Shown: positions 1-6,418 of the stretch, one piece after another
Layout: every line of letters begins with the position of its first letter
How positions within the stretch are numbered: the stretch's first letter is position 1
Source: an uncultured Spirochaetales bacterium
Lineage (GTDB): Bacteria; UBP6; UBA1177
Direction: 5' to 3'
Assembly: GCA_902780365.1 (NCBI GenBank)
Contig: CACZFE010000038.1
Coordinates: 1-11,108, forward strand
Length of the DNA: 11,108 nt
Translations under genes and position numbers: made by a program
The notes under the pieces: generated by a model
What the model was told of the DNA's origin: nothing
The model's input: only the letters and a program-made list of their open reading frames with translations
Databases searched by the model: none

Positions 1-1106
1 ATGAAAAGAATGATGATCCCTTTGCCGTTCCTTCCTGTTGAAGTGAGGTTGGCGACAAGGTTTTTCAACGCCGTGTTCATGTCGACAGCGCCGTCGTTGT
101 CAGCCGGTCCCCAACTGTTGGAGATTATGTCGGCACCGGCGTTTGCCGCCCATTCGAAACTTTCGATTGCCGGAGCGTCGAGAGAGTAACCGTCCATATC
201 CATTCTTATCGGGATAAGTGTGCAGTTAGGACATGCCCCGGCGACACCTTTGCCGTTATTTGTAGCGGCTCCGGCGACTCCTGCGCATGCTGTTCCGTGC
301 TCGTCAGGGTAGTATTTGGCGGGATCGTAGGTCGGGTCGTTGTCATTGTCGGCAAAGTCGTATCCTGCGGCGAATCTTCCTGCCAAATCTTCGTGGTCAA
401 GGTCGAAACCGTCATCGACGATCGCAAGTTTGATCCCTTTTCCGCCGGTATTTCCTCTGAAAGCATTCAGAACTTCCCATGCTTCGGCGACATGGGCATG
501 GTCGCTGCCCGAAAGCGTTGAATCGGAACCGCTGTTGTGAAGGTGCCACTGGTTTACGAAAAGAGGATCGTTAGGGATGAATGCCCTTCTTCTGAGCGGG
601 ATAAAAAAACTGGGTTCCGCAGCCTCCGCGATCTTGTTCTCTACGAGTTCAGCAGCCTTTTTGACAGGGTTCCCCTCGACTGAAACAAGATACCATTCAG
701 GGATATACTGATAGTGTTTTACAAGTTTCAATCCGTTATTTTTACACCATTTTTCGGCATTTCTGTCCGTGAGTTTCCCGGGGATCTTCACGAAAATCAT
801 TCCGCTGACGTAAACTTTGACTCCTTCCTTGATGTAAGCCGGAAAAAGAGAACCGTTTTTGGCAAGATTTTCTTTTACCGCAGCATCGGGTATCTCGATA
901 ATCGAGATATTGTTATGCTTTTTAAGGACTTTTACAGTCTGCGGAAGGGTAAAATTAGTTTTAGTAAGCGTTGTTCTGATGAATGAATAACTTGAAAAAT
1001 CCTCGGTGAGTTCGACCTTTTTGCCTTCAATGTAGTAGTGAAGTGTTTCTGCGGAAAGAACAGACGAGAAAATCAAAACGAAAAAAAGAAACAGGGATTT
1101 TTTCAT
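1..1106 (-). CDS. Secreted kexin-like subtilisin (peptidase S8), C-terminus beyond window
   Basis: This is a serine endopeptidase of the subtilisin superfamily, and the visible 368 residues run off the left edge. Residues 1-19 form a signal peptide (MKKSLFLFFVLIFSSVLSA), so the enzyme is exported. Residues 20 to about 175 look like a propeptide. A maturation-region motif NDPLFVNQWHL follows at 179-189. The catalytic Asp is in IVDDGFD (Asp231) and the catalytic His in HGTACAGV (His270). SNSWGP lies at 329-334. The DDG and NSWGP-plus-acidic motifs resemble kexin/proprotein convertases (S8B) more than classical subtilisins. A C-P-N-C pair (292, 295) may form a disulfide or bind metal. The oxyanion Asn and catalytic Ser should lie past the edge and cannot be checked. 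The start is the ATG at 1106, 7 nt after AAGGAG; an in-frame ATG at 1112 sits too close to that site. It is the last visible gene of the operon, 24 nt after folE2, and may process the surface proteins encoded upstream (inference). Confidence 0.93.
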   Translation of the reverse strand, partial: MKKSLFLFFVLIFSSVLSAETLHYYIEGKKVELTEDFSSYSFIRTTLTKTNFTLPQTVKVLKKHNNISIIEIPDAAVKENLAKNGSLFPAYIKEGVKVYVSGMIFVKIPGKLTDRNAEKWCKNNGLKLVKHYQYIPEWYLVSVEGNPVKKAAELVENKIAEAAEPSFFIPLRRRAFIPNDPLFVNQWHLHNSGSDSTLSGSDHAHVAEAWEVLNAFRGNTGGKGIKLAIVDDGFDLDHEDLAGRFAAGYDFADNDNDPTYDPAKYYPDEHGTACAGVAGAATNNGKGVAGACPNCTLIPIRMDMDGYSLDAPAIESFEWAANAGADIISNSWGPADNDGAVDMNTALKNLVANLTSTGRNGKGIIILF

Positions 1107-1113
1107 AATCATT

Positions 1114-1119
1114 CTCCTT
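1114..1119 (-). promoter_or_regulatory. Ribosome binding site of the S8 peptidase gene
   Basis: AAGGAG on the minus strand lies 7 nt before the ATG at 1106. The alternative in-frame ATG at 1112 would leave only 1 nt of spacing, so this site decides the start. Confidence 0.75.
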
Positions 1120-1130
1120 AATTATGATAT

Positions 1131-1961
1131 TTACTGTCTTGGAAAGCCTTTGAACATACGCAGATGCTCGGCGAGAAGTGTCGATTTCGTTTTGAACCGC
1201 TCGATTCTTGCATAGGCGTTGTGCGAATGGATGCTTTCCAGATGCAGCGTTTCAACCATAAACCATTTTATTCTTGAGTCTTCCATCATTTTTTCCGAGA
1301 CGCTGCGGACGATATCCTCGGCGAAAACGGGATTGGCAAAAGCCTTTTCGGTGACAAATTTCTCGTCGGGACGCTTGAGAAGCGGATAAATCTCGCAGCT
1401 TGCGCTCTCTTCGATCACCGAAATGAGTTCTTCTATCCAGATGAAGTCTTTGAACTGGACGTAAAGCGTGACAAAACTCCGCTGGTTGTGCGCTCCGAAT
1501 GCGCTTATTTCCTTTGAGCAGGGGCAAAGTGTCGTTACGGGGACACGGATTCCGAGAATGAAGCTGTTTCCTTCTTTTTCGTCGCTGAACCCGCTGAAAA
1601 GGACGTTTACCGAGAACATTGACGAAATTCCGGAAACCGGTGCCTTTTTCTCGATGAAGTAGGGAAACCGCAGAGCGGCCAGAGCCTGCGGCGAACTCAG
1701 ATTGTCGCGCATTTTCATTAATAATTCCGGGATATTGTCTATCGTTATCTCTCCTCGGAAACGGTTCAGCACATCAATTATGCGGCTCATGTGCGTCCCT
1801 TTGAATTCGGGAAGCAGCATGACGGTAAGATCAACTTTCGCCACAGTGTGCTGTAATTCGTTTTTTCTGTCTTTAACAACTATAGGATATTCGATGTCCC
1901 AGATGCCGACCTGATCTACAGTGATGTTTCTGCTGTCGATATAATTCTGAACGTCATTCAT
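1131..1961 (-). CDS. folE2: GTP cyclohydrolase FolE2 (type IB)
   Basis: This cytoplasmic enzyme converts GTP to 7,8-dihydroneopterin triphosphate, the first step of folate (and queuosine/7-deazaguanine) synthesis. It belongs to the FolE2/COG1469 family, unrelated in sequence to FolE but performing the same reaction. The family signature LCPCSKEIS..GAHNQR is intact. Counting from the chosen start, Cys146, His158 and Glu200 (in KRPDEKFVTEKA) match the metal ligands of the gonococcal enzyme (Cys147, His159, Glu201), and His245 in SIHSHNAYA matches the conserved C-terminal His. VDQVGIWDIEYPI and the KGTHMSR motif are also typical. The 276-aa length is close to the family norm. The start is placed at the ATG of MNDVQ (1961), which aligns with other FolE2 N-termini and has GAGG 8 nt upstream. 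An in-frame GTG at 2009 would add 16 atypical residues and overlap the previous gene. The neighbours are all export proteins, so its place here is odd. The product is predicted to be active. Confidence 0.97.
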   Translation of the reverse strand: MNDVQNYIDSRNITVDQVGIWDIEYPIVVKDRKNELQHTVAKVDLTVMLLPEFKGTHMSRIIDVLNRFRGEITIDNIPELLMKMRDNLSSPQALAALRFPYFIEKKAPVSGISSMFSVNVLFSGFSDEKEGNSFILGIRVPVTTLCPCSKEISAFGAHNQRSFVTLYVQFKDFIWIEELISVIEESASCEIYPLLKRPDEKFVTEKAFANPVFAEDIVRSVSEKMMEDSRIKWFMVETLHLESIHSHNAYARIERFKTKSTLLAEHLRMFKGFPRQ

Positions 1962-1969
1962 GTTTTGAG

Positions 1970-1973
1970 CCTC
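1970..1973 (-). promoter_or_regulatory. Ribosome binding site of folE2
   Basis: GAGG (within CTGAGGCTC on the minus strand) sits 8 nt before the ATG at 1961, in the 26-nt gap after the upstream lipoprotein gene. It supports the MNDVQ start over the upstream GTG at 2009. Confidence 0.55.
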
Positions 1974-1987
1974 AGGTAAAAGCGGAA

Positions 1988-3781
1988 TTAGTGGACGGGT
2001 CTTGAACACTCGTAGACTTCGGCCGGAGTTATCTCTTTTATGTCGATCTTTTTCTTTCCGTCGTCACCGCCGTCACTGACTTCGATTGTGAAGACATTCC
2101 AGCATGTGTCGGTCTGGTTCATGAGAAGTGAAGCTGATTTTTCTTCGGTGCCGTGCGCATAAGCCTTTACTACGGCGGTCGAAGGCCCTTTAGATGTGTC
2201 GTAAGCGTGGACGATGACTTTGTAAATACCGTTTTCAGGCTTGTTTATCGTCACTGTTTCAGGTCCGATCCCGTTGGTGTTGTCGATATCAAGGAACGGA
2301 TCGTCCTTTGTTTCGCCTTCAACTCCCCAGTCAGGTCTTTCACCTGAATACTGCGGCGAGCAGTTCCAGTAGTAGCAGTCGCTTGTTGCGTTGCCGAATT
2401 CTCCGTCCGGTTTTATCAAATGAAGGTCCATATCGGAATTTTTGTTGTTCCAGAGCATTTTTACAGCCAGATCGTCGTCAGAAACAGCTTCGACATTGCA
2501 TTCTGCCGGGACGCTGCTTACACCTTTGTCATTGATGACGATAAGGCGGACAGTATAAGTTCCCTTTATTTTTGCCTGGAAAGCGGTGCGGCTGACTTTA
2601 TTCGAAGGATCACCGTTGAGAGAGCTGCCTGCACGGTTGGCGTCATCAACTATGTCGAGGGAGATCCCGCCTGGAGTTGAAGCAAAACTCCAGAGATACT
2701 TGAGATTTTCCTTCGATTCACCGTCGCTGTCGGTACTTCCGCTGCCGTCCATTATTGCCCACTGGAAAACAGAAACCTGTTCAGGTTCGCATTTCAGCTT
2801 TGCAGTCGGATATTTTTCGACATTAGGACCGCATTTGAGCGTGATACGCTTGTCGGAATTCTTTCCGTATTCTGTCGGGTCTGTGTTGATGATAAACAGC
2901 TCGCCGGTGAGCGGTGAAGGATATTCCTTGTCGTTACGGCAGCCGATCTGGAGCGTGAGTTCTCCGTCAGGTGCTATGGAAATGCCCGGTTCAGGTCCTT
3001 CTTTGATGAAAAAACCCATTTCGTTCGAGTTCTTTGACTGTCCTTCAGAAATAACGACAGATGAAAGTTTGAGATTGGCTGTTCCTTTGTTATAGACAAC
3101 AGCTTCTTTCACAAGTTCGTCAAGAACGTCGGTAAACACGAGGATGTCATCATCAGGATCATCATCGCCGGTTTTTACTTCTATCCTGCCGGTCGGTTTC
3201 GTCTGGGCTGTCAGCGGAATATCAAAGTCGGGTTTGCATTTGTCGTTGCTTTTTATTCGGAGATAGCGTACCTGGTCTTCCCAAGTGGAGGCAACGACCG
3301 ATATGCCGATCTCGACTTCTTCGTCGTTTTTAAGAAGCACATTGCCGTTTTTGAGCGGGTCAGACTTGATTTCGAAGGTCCCGGCATCTGGATTCCCGTC
3401 TTTGTCAACAATGGAAATACCTGAAATGACAAGCGGTTCGGCCGCATCACACGCATAGCAGCGGTTCATGATGTAGATATATTTCGTGAGGGATGCCTCT
3501 CCGAAAATTATACCGGAAAAAATAAGTTCTTCGTTTTTCGGTTTCAGTCTGTTGTCGGCACTGGAGTAGTTGCAGTCTCTTGACGGAGTGTCATTGTCGG
3601 GAACGACAGCGGTATCCCCCGTGTCTGAAACGTCATCGTCGGATACGGAATCACCTGAATCCGTTGTGGTGTCGATAGAATCTTCATCAGGATAATCTGT
3701 TGTCGATCCGCCTCCGCCGCATGAAACCGAGATAAAAATGAAAGAAAGGAAAAAAAGCGAATAAAGTATGATTTTTTTCAT
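1988..3781 (-). CDS. Lipoprotein with HYDIN-like repeats, PKD and DUF2135-like domains
   Basis: This is a predicted surface or periplasmic lipoprotein of 597 aa. A signal peptide ends at ISVS|C21, with a relaxed lipobox followed by GGGG. Residues 27-68 form an Asp/Ser/Thr-rich flexible tether. Two immunoglobulin-like stretches of choice-of-anchor D/ASPM-SPD-2-HYDIN type follow: about 85-192 (with 'LRIKSND') and 199-318 (with 'NTDPTEYG'). Residues 325-432 resemble a PKD domain, with DGSGSTDSDGE, YLWSF and GTYTVRLIV. Residues 436-565 resemble a YfaP/DUF2135-type beta-sandwich: NSDMDLHLIKPDG, a Cys-containing YYWNCSP, DWGVEGE, DDPFLDIDN and GPETVTINKPENGIYKVIVHAY. That layout is familiar from myxobacterial secreted proteins. 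No catalytic motif is seen; binding or adhesion is the best guess. Start ATG at 3781 has a strong AAGGAGG 5-6 nt upstream. The gene begins 12 nt after the ZU5-SUMF1 gene ends. Confidence 0.88.
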   Translation of the reverse strand: MKKIILYSLFFLSFIFISVSCGGGGSTTDYPDEDSIDTTTDSGDSVSDDDVSDTGDTAVVPDNDTPSRDCNYSSADNRLKPKNEELIFSGIIFGEASLTKYIYIMNRCYACDAAEPLVISGISIVDKDGNPDAGTFEIKSDPLKNGNVLLKNDEEVEIGISVVASTWEDQVRYLRIKSNDKCKPDFDIPLTAQTKPTGRIEVKTGDDDPDDDILVFTDVLDELVKEAVVYNKGTANLKLSSVVISEGQSKNSNEMGFFIKEGPEPGISIAPDGELTLQIGCRNDKEYPSPLTGELFIINTDPTEYGKNSDKRITLKCGPNVEKYPTAKLKCEPEQVSVFQWAIMDGSGSTDSDGESKENLKYLWSFASTPGGISLDIVDDANRAGSSLNGDPSNKVSRTAFQAKIKGTYTVRLIVINDKGVSSVPAECNVEAVSDDDLAVKMLWNNKNSDMDLHLIKPDGEFGNATSDCYYWNCSPQYSGERPDWGVEGETKDDPFLDIDNTNGIGPETVTINKPENGIYKVIVHAYDTSKGPSTAVVKAYAHGTEEKSASLLMNQTDTCWNVFTIEVSDGGDDGKKKIDIKEITPAEVYECSRPVH

Positions 3782-3785
3782 TTTA

Positions 3786-3793
3786 TCCTCCTT
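3786..3793 (-). promoter_or_regulatory. Strong ribosome binding site of the PKD lipoprotein gene
   Basis: AAGGAGGA on the minus strand fills most of the 12-nt gap after the preceding TAA and fixes the ATG at 3781. It has near-perfect complementarity to the 3' end of 16S rRNA. Confidence 0.8.
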
Positions 3794-5080
3794 TTATTGC
3801 CCTACAGACTGAACGCATCTGAATCCGAGGTTGTAGTAGCGGTAATTCGGGAAAGCCTTGTCTCTGGAATATGTCGTGATTTCGTCTTCAAGCGAAACCC
3901 AGCTTCCGCCGCGGATGACTTTCTCGTTTGTCGGCGATTCCGCAGGCCCGGTCGGATCTTCGATCTGTATGTCACTTGAGTTGTTCTTGTAGTAAAAATC
4001 AAGATTGTACCATGTGTCGGTCCACTCTGCTACGTTTCCTGCCATATTGTAGACTCCGTAAGGTGAAATGCCGTCGTCTCCCCAGATTACCGTGGTTGTA
4101 TCCCCGAAGATCGCGCTGTAGTTTGCCTGAGCTGTTTCGATGTTGTCTTCAGGATCTTTGTCGCCCCACGGGTATTTGCGCAGGGTTTTACCGCGTGCCG
4201 CCTTTTCCCACTGAGCTTCAGTCGGAAGTTTTTTGCCTGCCCACTGGCAGAAAGTTGCCGCCTGGTTGTATGTGACCCAGATTACAGGGAAACCTGCGTA
4301 GGAAGCGTTGTAGTAGTAGTTCTGATACATGATCGAAGTTACATCGTCAGGCTCGGTGCAGACGCCTGCATCCTGACAGAGCCTGTACTGGCTGTTCGAA
4401 ACCTCGTATTTGTCGATGTAATATGATGAAAGGTATATTTGTTTTGTTCCTTCAGACTGTTTCAGTCCTTCTTCCTCTTCCGAAAGTCCTGTCGGCGTGC
4501 CTTCAGGAGCTCCGAATTCGAATTCACCTGCCGGAATGAGCACCATTTCCGCTATGCCGGCCTGGTTGGCATCTTCCTGTTTTACCATGTCTTTCGGGAA
4601 TCCGATGTGGAAGTTGCCGAGGAATTTCGTGCTGATCTTGAAAAGGTTGTTCTCGACGTCAAGTTCGTATGAATCTTCCGGGAAAACCTCGAAATTCTGG
4701 CGGTCCATCGAGAAATAGGGCTTGAGGTCGAGTTCGTCAAGCAGATTCGGGAAATCACTTTCTTTATAGGGAATTACTACGGTCAGATTTTTCGCGAACT
4801 CAAATGCGGCCGGCGAAATGGAGTATATGTTCGTGACCGGCTTCGAAACATTGGTGAAAGCCGGGGTGTCGAGCGAGAAAGCCGTGATCGTGACGACATC
4901 GGTCCCTTCCGGCAGCGAACCTTCTTCGATATGGACCGTTACGCCGTCGACACCTTTATACGTGCCGCCCGAGTTGTCGAAGTCCTGTCCGATCTTTTTG
5001 TAGAGGTAATCCTCTATGCCGCAAGCCGAGATCAGAAGCGCGAAAACAAGCAGAGTGAAAATCTTTTTTACTGCAGACAT
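3794..5080 (-). CDS. Lipoprotein with ZU5-like and SUMF1 (FGE-fold) domains
   Basis: A 428-aa lipoprotein with signal peptide and lipobox LISA|C20. Residues 36-108 look like a ZU5-type beta-sandwich: GGTYKGVDGVTVHIEEGSLP, then a run ending in SPAAFEFAKNLTVVIPYKE. Residues 179-424 form a full SUMF1/formylglycine-generating-enzyme fold: MVLIPAGEFEFG, YYIDKYEVSNSQY, FPVIWVTYNQAATFCQWAGKKLPTEAQWEKAARG, YPWGD, GVYNMAGNVAEW, RGGSW and NLGFRC. True FGE carries a Cys pair (YCYRYRC-type) between RGGSW and GFRC. Here that stretch (395-417) has none, so copper-dependent oxidase activity is not expected. A C-type-lectin-like binding role is more likely, as for many surface SUMF1 proteins. The ATG overlaps the stop of the preceding gene by 1 nt (TAATG), with AGGAGGTGA upstream, implying translational coupling. 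The SUMF1 domain is paralogous to the one ending the 962-aa lipoprotein two genes upstream. Confidence 0.93.
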   Translation of the reverse strand: MSAVKKIFTLLVFALLISACGIEDYLYKKIGQDFDNSGGTYKGVDGVTVHIEEGSLPEGTDVVTITAFSLDTPAFTNVSKPVTNIYSISPAAFEFAKNLTVVIPYKESDFPNLLDELDLKPYFSMDRQNFEVFPEDSYELDVENNLFKISTKFLGNFHIGFPKDMVKQEDANQAGIAEMVLIPAGEFEFGAPEGTPTGLSEEEEGLKQSEGTKQIYLSSYYIDKYEVSNSQYRLCQDAGVCTEPDDVTSIMYQNYYYNASYAGFPVIWVTYNQAATFCQWAGKKLPTEAQWEKAARGKTLRKYPWGDKDPEDNIETAQANYSAIFGDTTTVIWGDDGISPYGVYNMAGNVAEWTDTWYNLDFYYKNNSSDIQIEDPTGPAESPTNEKVIRGGSWVSLEDEITTYSRDKAFPNYRYYNLGFRCVQSVGQ

Positions 5081-6405
5081 TATTCACCTCCTATCACGGA
5101 AATTGAGCATCCGCTGCCAGTTGTTCCGACTTCCCAGCGGGGTTCATCGCCTTCTATGACCTGCGTCCACTGAGTGTCGTTCTCGCTGCTGTAGCCGAAG
5201 AGAGAAACTTTGGTCACAGGTTCCACCGGATCGTTGGTATAAACCGTGATAACACCTTTCTGAGTCCCTACATCATAAGGCTTGAAGAAAACTGTGACAG
5301 TTCCTTTCTGGCCCGGCATGATGTTCAGAGTGTCAGGTATTACTATAAAGTTGGAGTCGTTTGATGTGATTTTCGCCTCCATATTCCGCGTTCCTATATT
5401 TTCGACCTCGAATTCCCAGTAATCCTCGTCACCAGGCATCGTGTCTGCGAATTTGTGAGCTCTTGACTCGATGAAAACAGCAGGGAAATCGAAAGTGACG
5501 TTCTGCGAGTTGTATCTCCACAGCTTTTCAGTGCCCGGAACGATCGGTATCTCGATCGGAATCGGGAACTGGAGTTCAAGAATCTTTATCGTGATTGTTA
5601 TAGTGAAAATGACATCGATGTTGTAGTAGGTCTTCGATTCGTAGAAGATCGGAATATCCATTGTTGTTCCGACAACAGGCGGATCGATGACGAGATACTG
5701 GTTGTCCGTAAAGACGCTGCGTTCCTGCTTTTCGTCAAGTCCTATTCTGCTGCCGAAAATCTCGACATACATCTTGCCGTCAAGCTCGAAGTTGAAGTGG
5801 ACGAGGCTGCAGAGGTCGCCGATAACGGGAACTGAAAGTCCGCAGCTGCCGCCGACCATTTCCGCGAGAGTGCCTTCGTAGATCTGGAAGTGGTCAACGC
5901 TGTCTTCCATCGAAACAGGGTTGTCGACATTTCCGTCAAGCAGAAACGGCTGATAGATCTTTTCGTCCGAAAAACTGAGGTCGAAGTTGAGCCACTTGCT
6001 GAGCTCGTTTTCTTCCCCCGAGTAGCAGTTTTTCCATTTTGCTTCCATATTGATTCCGTAGAACATGTCGGCTGTTCCTCCGTCCGGAGTCCCTTCAAAG
6101 AAGACTTTGACCGATTCCGGCCACTGAGCCTTCGATCTTCCTTTCATTTTGGCTCCCATTTCAGCGCCGTATTCTACATTGAAAAGAACACTGAGAGGGA
6201 TAATTCCGCTGCATCCGGGAAGCCAGTCTCCGGTTCCCCACTTGTTGTGCTCTATCAGCACGTCACGGTATTCAAATTCCACTTCGTCTGAATACTCTTC
6301 GTCATAAACGCGCCATTCGTCACCGTCGCGCACGATTTCGGCACTGAGCGGCATGATGGCCAGAAGCAGAGCCGAGAAAAGCAGTGAGTAAAAAATCTTT
6401 TTCAT
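5080..6405 (-). CDS. Secreted protein with C-terminal choice-of-anchor D (HYDIN-like) domain
   Basis: A 441-aa exported protein. Residues 1-22 form a signal peptide with cleavage after PLSA. The middle (about 25-300) is beta-rich and unrecognised, with six Cys residues (65, 127, 188, 199 and others) that could form disulfides, and a hydrophobic IFTITITIKILELQFPIPIEIPIV stretch near 267-289 with alternating beta character. Residues 305-405 fit a choice-of-anchor D/ASPM-SPD-2-HYDIN domain: YWEFEVENIGTRNMEAKI, IMPGQKGTVTVFFKP, GVITVYTNDP. The tail reads EVGTTGSGCSISVIGGE and then stops. G-S-G-C-S resembles the start of MYXO-CTERM-like sorting signals, but the expected hydrophobic helix and basic end are missing. 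The start is the ATG at 6405 (AGGTGA 4 nt upstream); the codon before it is an in-frame GTG, a less likely start. It lies 13 nt after the 962-aa gene and overlaps the next gene by 1 nt. Function unknown; a structural or binding role is likely. Confidence 0.85.
   Translation of the reverse strand: MKKIFYSLLFSALLLAIMPLSAEIVRDGDEWRVYDEEYSDEVEFEYRDVLIEHNKWGTGDWLPGCSGIIPLSVLFNVEYGAEMGAKMKGRSKAQWPESVKVFFEGTPDGGTADMFYGINMEAKWKNCYSGEENELSKWLNFDLSFSDEKIYQPFLLDGNVDNPVSMEDSVDHFQIYEGTLAEMVGGSCGLSVPVIGDLCSLVHFNFELDGKMYVEIFGSRIGLDEKQERSVFTDNQYLVIDPPVVGTTMDIPIFYESKTYYNIDVIFTITITIKILELQFPIPIEIPIVPGTEKLWRYNSQNVTFDFPAVFIESRAHKFADTMPGDEDYWEFEVENIGTRNMEAKITSNDSNFIVIPDTLNIMPGQKGTVTVFFKPYDVGTQKGVITVYTNDPVEPVTKVSLFGYSSENDTQWTQVIEGDEPRWEVGTTGSGCSISVIGGE
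5084..5092 (-). promoter_or_regulatory. Coupled ribosome binding site at a TAATG junction
   Basis: AGGAGGTGA on the minus strand lies inside the last codons of the upstream choice-of-anchor D gene, just before the TAATG stop/start overlap at 5078-5082. It indicates that translation of the SUMF1 lipoprotein is coupled to that gene. Confidence 0.8.
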
Positions 6406-6409
6406 CACT

Positions 6410-6415
6410 TCACCT
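6410..6415 (-). promoter_or_regulatory. Ribosome binding site of the choice-of-anchor D gene
   Basis: AGGTGA on the minus strand is 4 nt before the ATG at 6405 and only 1 nt before the adjacent in-frame GTG at 6408. It favours the ATG start. Confidence 0.6.
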
Positions 6416-6418
6416 ATA

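Noticed and set aside
1107..1130. Possible promoter or terminator between folE2 and the S8 peptidase gene
   Set aside because: The 24-nt gap holds only a ribosome binding site; no hairpin with a T-run or paired promoter boxes is visible.
1962..2009. Upstream GTG start for folE2 (16 extra residues)
   Set aside because: It would overlap the previous gene and add residues absent from FolE2 relatives; the ATG at 1961 has a suitable GAGG site and aligns with known N-termini.
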